Below are positions 61,132 through 64,000 of a stretch of 64,000 nt of DNA, one piece after another. The notes beneath the pieces are model-generated. The model was not told the origin of the DNA. It did no database searches and saw only the letters and a program-made list of their open reading frames with translations. Source of the stretch: Rhizobiaceae bacterium MnEN-MB40S (GTDB taxonomy: Bacteria; Pseudomonadota; Alphaproteobacteria; Rhizobiales; Rhizobiaceae). The translations under genes were made by a program, and so were the position numbers. Location: the NCBI GenBank assembly GCA_024343425.1, contig BRLC01000004.1, forward strand, positions 248,001-312,000, written 5' to 3'. Numbering within the stretch: position 1 is the first letter of the stretch; every line of letters starts with the position of its first letter.

Positions 61132-61788
61132 ATGAGCAGGAAAGCCTTTCAGCGCCTGTCACTCGACGACCGTCGGCGAAGCCTTATGGAGGCGACGCTC
61201 GTCTGTGTCGCCCAACACGGGTTGCACGGAGCAACTGTCCGCAGGATCGCCGAGGAAGCCGACGTCACCGCTGGTCTTGTGAGGCATTATTTCGGCAGCA
61301 AGGACGAAATGATCAGAACCGCCTACGCCTATCTGGTCGGACAGTTGACCGCCCGGGCCAGCGACAGCGCCAGGCAAACTGAAGGAGACGCGGATCGACA
61401 ACTGCGCCAGTTCCTGCGTGCGAATGTGACCCTACCCAACCTCTCGGAGCAGAAGGTTTCGCTGTGGGCCACGTTCATTGGACGGGTGCGCTACGATCCG
61501 CAATTCGCCGAGATACACCGGGAGGGCTACAGGGAGTTTCTCAACCTCCTCGAGGCGCTGGTCGAGCCGGTGCTCATGGCCCACAAGCGACCGCACAGCG
61601 CCACGATCTGCAAACGACATGCGATTGCGCTGAACGGGCTGATTGACGGGCTGTGGATGGAAGGCTCGCTGAATTCCGGCCTCTACAGCCAGGCGCTTCT
61701 TCCCGACATTCTCGTCGAAGCGAGCGAAAGGCTGCTGGGCCTTCCGCCGGGCTCGCTATCGAAACCCCGGACAACTCAGGAACAGTAA
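61132..61788 (+). CDS. TetR-family regulator (BetI-like)
   Basis: 218 residues from ATG 61132 (an upstream ATG-type start at 61105 adds 9). HTH: RRRSLMEATLVCVAQHGLHGATVRRIAEEADVTAGLVRHYFGSKDEMIRTAYAYL. The C-terminal half (WATFIGRVRYDPQFAEIHREGYREFLNLLEALV; ALNGLIDGLWMEGSL) is the BetI/RutR-like ligand domain. 11 bases upstream of the aminotransferase gene. Probably binds the two TATACA-type sites. Confidence 0.92.
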   Translation: MSRKAFQRLSLDDRRRSLMEATLVCVAQHGLHGATVRRIAEEADVTAGLVRHYFGSKDEMIRTAYAYLVGQLTARASDSARQTEGDADRQLRQFLRANVTLPNLSEQKVSLWATFIGRVRYDPQFAEIHREGYREFLNLLEALVEPVLMAHKRPHSATICKRHAIALNGLIDGLWMEGSLNSGLYSQALLPDILVEASERLLGLPPGSLSKPRTTQEQ

Positions 61789-61799
61789 AGACAGACATC

Positions 61800-62996
61800 A
61801 TGCGCTATGCAGGAATTACCGATCGTCTCGCCGAACTCGGCGGCGAAAAATGGGCCGTCCACAACGCCGCCCGGGACAGGGCTGCGGCCGGCGAACAGAT
61901 CATCGAACTGACCATCGGCGAACCCGACATTCCGGTTGACCCGGCGCTGATCGACGTGTGCGAAGCCTCGATGCGCAGGGGCCGGACCCACTACTCCAAC
62001 GGCCGTGGGGAAGCCGGGCTTCTCGACGCGCTGGTCGACAAATACAAACCACGCTATCCGGACATCACCACGCAAAACGTTCTCTGCTTTCCCGGCACGC
62101 AAACGGCTTTGTACGCCGCGATCATCGCGCTCGTCGACGCGGGCCAGGGCGTTCTCGTCGGCGATCCTTACTATGCGACCTATGCAGGCGTGATTCGCGC
62201 GTCCGACGCCGTTCTCCAACCTGTGCCGCTCAGAATAAAGCATGGCTTCGTCATGCAGCCCGAGGATCTGAAGGCGGCCGTTACGCCGCAAAGCCGTGTG
62301 CTTCTGCTGAACACTCCGCATAATCCGACCGGGGCCCTTCTCGACATCGAGACGATTGCAGAACTCGGCGAGATCGCTCGCGATCACGATCTCTGGATCG
62401 TCTGTGACGAGGTCTACGAGGACCTGATTTTCGAAGGCGTCTTCGCCTCTCCCCTGGAAATCGAGGAACTGCGCGAGCGCACGATTGTCGTGTCCTCGAT
62501 TTCCAAGACCTTCGCCGCGACCGGCTTTAGAAGCGGCTGGGCAATTGGTCCTGCGGAATTCTGCGCCAAGCTGTTGCCGATTTCCGAAACCATCCTTTTC
62601 GGCAATCAACCTTTCATCGCCGACATGACGGAAGCGGCGTTGCGCGGCGCCTTCGACACGGCCGAAAGGATGCGCGAAAGCTACGCCGCGCGCGTCGATC
62701 TCATTTCGTCCGAACTGGCGCCCTGCCCCGACCTGAAGCCGGGCAAGGCCTCCGGCGGAATGTTCGTCATGATCGATGTCTCGGATACGGGGCTGGACGG
62801 CGAGCAGTTCGCATGGCGGCTCCTCGAGGAACAGGGCGTGGCCGTCATGCCTGGCGCATCCTTCGGTGAAAACGCAAAGACATTGATCCGCGTAGCCCTA
62901 ACGGTCCCCGATGAGGTCCTGCGTGAAGCCATGCGGCGCATTCATGTTTTTTCGGACACTCTTCGCGCCGCAGCGCCACGAGCAGCCGCGCGATAG
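61800..62996 (+). CDS. class I/II pyridoxal-phosphate aminotransferase
   Basis: 398 residues from ATG 61800. IIELTIGEPDIPVDP, HYSNGRGEAGLLDAL, LLLNTPHNPTGALLD, IVCDEVYEDLIF and the Schiff-base lysine in SSISKTFAATGFRSGW are the fold type I landmarks; the terminal Arg is in TLIRVALTV. Likely moves an amino group between an amino acid and 2-oxoglutarate or pyruvate. With the adjacent 2-oxo-acid reductase it could form an amino acid, keto acid, hydroxy acid route, but the substrate is unknown. Confidence 0.92.
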   Translation: MRYAGITDRLAELGGEKWAVHNAARDRAAAGEQIIELTIGEPDIPVDPALIDVCEASMRRGRTHYSNGRGEAGLLDALVDKYKPRYPDITTQNVLCFPGTQTALYAAIIALVDAGQGVLVGDPYYATYAGVIRASDAVLQPVPLRIKHGFVMQPEDLKAAVTPQSRVLLLNTPHNPTGALLDIETIAELGEIARDHDLWIVCDEVYEDLIFEGVFASPLEIEELRERTIVVSSISKTFAATGFRSGWAIGPAEFCAKLLPISETILFGNQPFIADMTEAALRGAFDTAERMRESYAARVDLISSELAPCPDLKPGKASGGMFVMIDVSDTGLDGEQFAWRLLEEQGVAVMPGASFGENAKTLIRVALTVPDEVLREAMRRIHVFSDTLRAAAPRAAAR

Positions 62997-63127
62997 GCTT
63001 CAAGTCGTGGCGCGGAAGACATCACCGCCTTGAGGGGCGGGAAGTATCAGGCAGACCTTCGCACGTTTACCGATCTGGAGCGGGCGGCTCTGTTCCTGTA
63101 CCTGCAGAGACGGCGTTCGGCGGTAAG

Positions 63128-63397
63128 GTGACTGGCCGAATTTTCGGCGTCGACACGTCCGGCGGCGCGCAGTTCACCCTAACGCGCCAGGTGACGCTTC
63201 TCAAGGACGTTCACGAGCCACTCTCCGGTGTCGTGATCGAGTGTCTTCCCTTGGCGGAGTTCATTAGCCTCTGGCACCGGCCGGAGATCTGCGAAGCGTT
63301 CGGTGCATTTCGTCTCAAGGAGGTGTCGCTGACCTATTCGGTCAACGACGGTAAGGGCGCGCCTGCGAAGGAGCTGATCGTTTCGAATGACCTTTGA
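63128..63397 (+). CDS. small hypothetical protein
   Basis: 89 residues from GTG 63128, whose GTGA overlaps the stop of a preceding 34-codon frame (TTG at about 63030 to 63131, encoding QADLRTFTDLERAALFLYLQRRR). Such overlap suggests coupling, but neither product is recognised. The 89-residue product is mixed alpha/beta (ECLPLAEFISLWHRPEICEAFGAFRLKEVSLTYSVNDGKG). The pair could be the remains of an integrated element next to the AlbA_2 gene. Confidence 0.4.
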   Translation: MTGRIFGVDTSGGAQFTLTRQVTLLKDVHEPLSGVVIECLPLAEFISLWHRPEICEAFGAFRLKEVSLTYSVNDGKGAPAKELIVSNDL

Positions 63398-63468
63398 CTG
63401 CACTTCTAACACCATTTGAGAGTACTGTTCTTTACAGCACCTATAGGTTTTGGTGTAGTTTTCCGACT

Positions 63469-64000
63469 ATGCGCAATAAAAAGCCAGAAGGCGTCACATA
63501 CGAAGAAAAGGCACAGATTGAATGGTCAGCTGCTGGGAAGCAGTTTGATCTCCTGAAGACCATTGTTGCATTCGCAAACTGCGACGGTGGTGAACTCTGT
63601 ATTCTAGAGTTTATAGGAGACGAGCGAATGCTTGATTCAGCTAGATTGCATGACTTCGTTTCCAAATATGTGAACCCGCCAGTTAACGAAATCGTCTCGT
63701 TGAAAGCAGAGGATGGGAGCTGGACCATAACAATCGATAAGTCAGCAACCGCTCCGCACGTAATTAAAGAAACCGGCAACTACAACAACGCCGGAAAACA
63801 GAGGCCTGCCTTCCACCCTGGCCAGGTCTATGTCAGACACAGCTCGAAGAGCGAACCTGCCAAAGCGGAGGACCTGCAACGACTGATCCGCGAAGGCGTT
63901 TCTTCCTGGCTGAGCAGCCTTGGAGAAGCCGTCGCAAGAGTTGGTATAATGGAGGACGGCACCGACAAGGGAATACCCATGAGACTGGTTGCCGATGGAC
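63469..64000 (+). CDS. AlbA_2/Schlafen-type divergent DNA-binding protein (C-terminus cut by window edge)
   Basis: At least 177 residues from ATG 63469, open at the edge. EEKAQIEWSAAGKQFDLLKTIVAFANCDGGELCILEF (residues 12-48) and FHPGQVYVRHSSKSEPAKAEDLQRLIREG have the AlbA_2 pattern: a glutamate-led helix, AFANxxGG strand and the (Y)xRxGSxxxxA turn. Family members are found as regulators, helicase-linked proteins and in phage-defence settings. Composition is more AT- and Lys-rich than the neighbours, which hints at transfer. The final function depends on the unseen C-terminal part. Confidence 0.75.
   Translation, partial: MRNKKPEGVTYEEKAQIEWSAAGKQFDLLKTIVAFANCDGGELCILEFIGDERMLDSARLHDFVSKYVNPPVNEIVSLKAEDGSWTITIDKSATAPHVIKETGNYNNAGKQRPAFHPGQVYVRHSSKSEPAKAEDLQRLIREGVSSWLSSLGEAVARVGIMEDGTDKGIPMRLVADG

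Noticed and set aside
1-64000. tRNA and rRNA genes
   Set aside because: No cloverleaf with TTCRA arm or rRNA-like stretch was recognised on either strand by eye.

Overview
The window is about 64 kb of GC-rich chromosome-like DNA from an alphaproteobacterium, most likely of the Hyphomicrobiales (Rhizobiales). The sequence itself shows four complete or nearly complete ABC uptake systems, many AxxR-type local regulators (GntR, IclR, TetR), non-phosphorylating sugar acid pathways and CsgG/HfaB-type surface genes. The taxonomic placement is inference, since no rRNA or tRNA gene was found in the window.

Region 1 (1-11.8 kb) looks like a purine or modified-purine scavenging locus. A minus-strand group (acylphosphatase-like protein, stand-alone Rieske ferredoxin-like protein, glutathione S-transferase) diverges from a plus-strand operon: Tat-exported BMP-family binding protein, double ATPase, two permeases, 8-oxoguanine-deaminase-like amidohydrolase, a Rieske oxygenase catalytic domain that lacks its Rieske domain, guanine deaminase, and an orphan amino-acid-type binding protein. 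A good sigma-54 -24/-12 element precedes the plus operon. The two half-oxygenases may form one split enzyme, as NdmC and NdmD do in methylxanthine demethylation.

Region 2 (11.8-15.8 kb) holds a TetR regulator, a divergent cytochrome P450, a zinc-free MDR oxidoreductase, a small membrane protein and a methyltransferase. Region 3 (15.8-26 kb) is a carbohydrate operon of uncharacterised substrate: TIM-barrel protein, RbsB/A/C/C-type transporter, phosphotriesterase-like lactonase, creatininase-family hydrolase, GntR/UTRA regulator and a divergent FGGY kinase. Three copies of an operator with identical geometry (ACTTG-N14-CAAG) tie these genes together.

Region 4 (26-42.6 kb) contains an aldehyde dehydrogenase and a roughly 10-kb minus-strand operon that encodes an L-fucose-type non-phosphorylating pathway (transporter, mutarotase, dehydrogenase, fuconate dehydratase, 2-keto-3-deoxyfuconate dehydrogenase, FAH-family hydrolase). 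A divergent IclR regulator and fuconolactonase follow, then a CaiB CoA transferase overlapped by a solute-binding-like protein without a signal peptide. Two arrays of a short direct repeat (core GAAACAAAGCC) flank this region, and two copies of a multi-hairpin repeat lie near its left end.

Region 5 (43-58.3 kb) is rich in exported proteins: a four-gene vWA/SH3/coiled-coil operon, small secreted proteins, a molybdopterin-fold sensor protein next to a hybrid kinase, and a curli/holdfast-like set (CsgG/HfaB lipoprotein, two curlin-like repeat proteins, LuxR-type response regulator). A sugar transferase remnant, a methyltransferase and a TusA-like protein follow. Region 6 (58.9-64 kb) has a class II aldolase, a GhrA-like reductase, a TetR regulator and an aminotransferase sharing one operator type. 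The right edge has an AlbA_2/Schlafen-type ORF of different composition, possibly the start of an accessory island.
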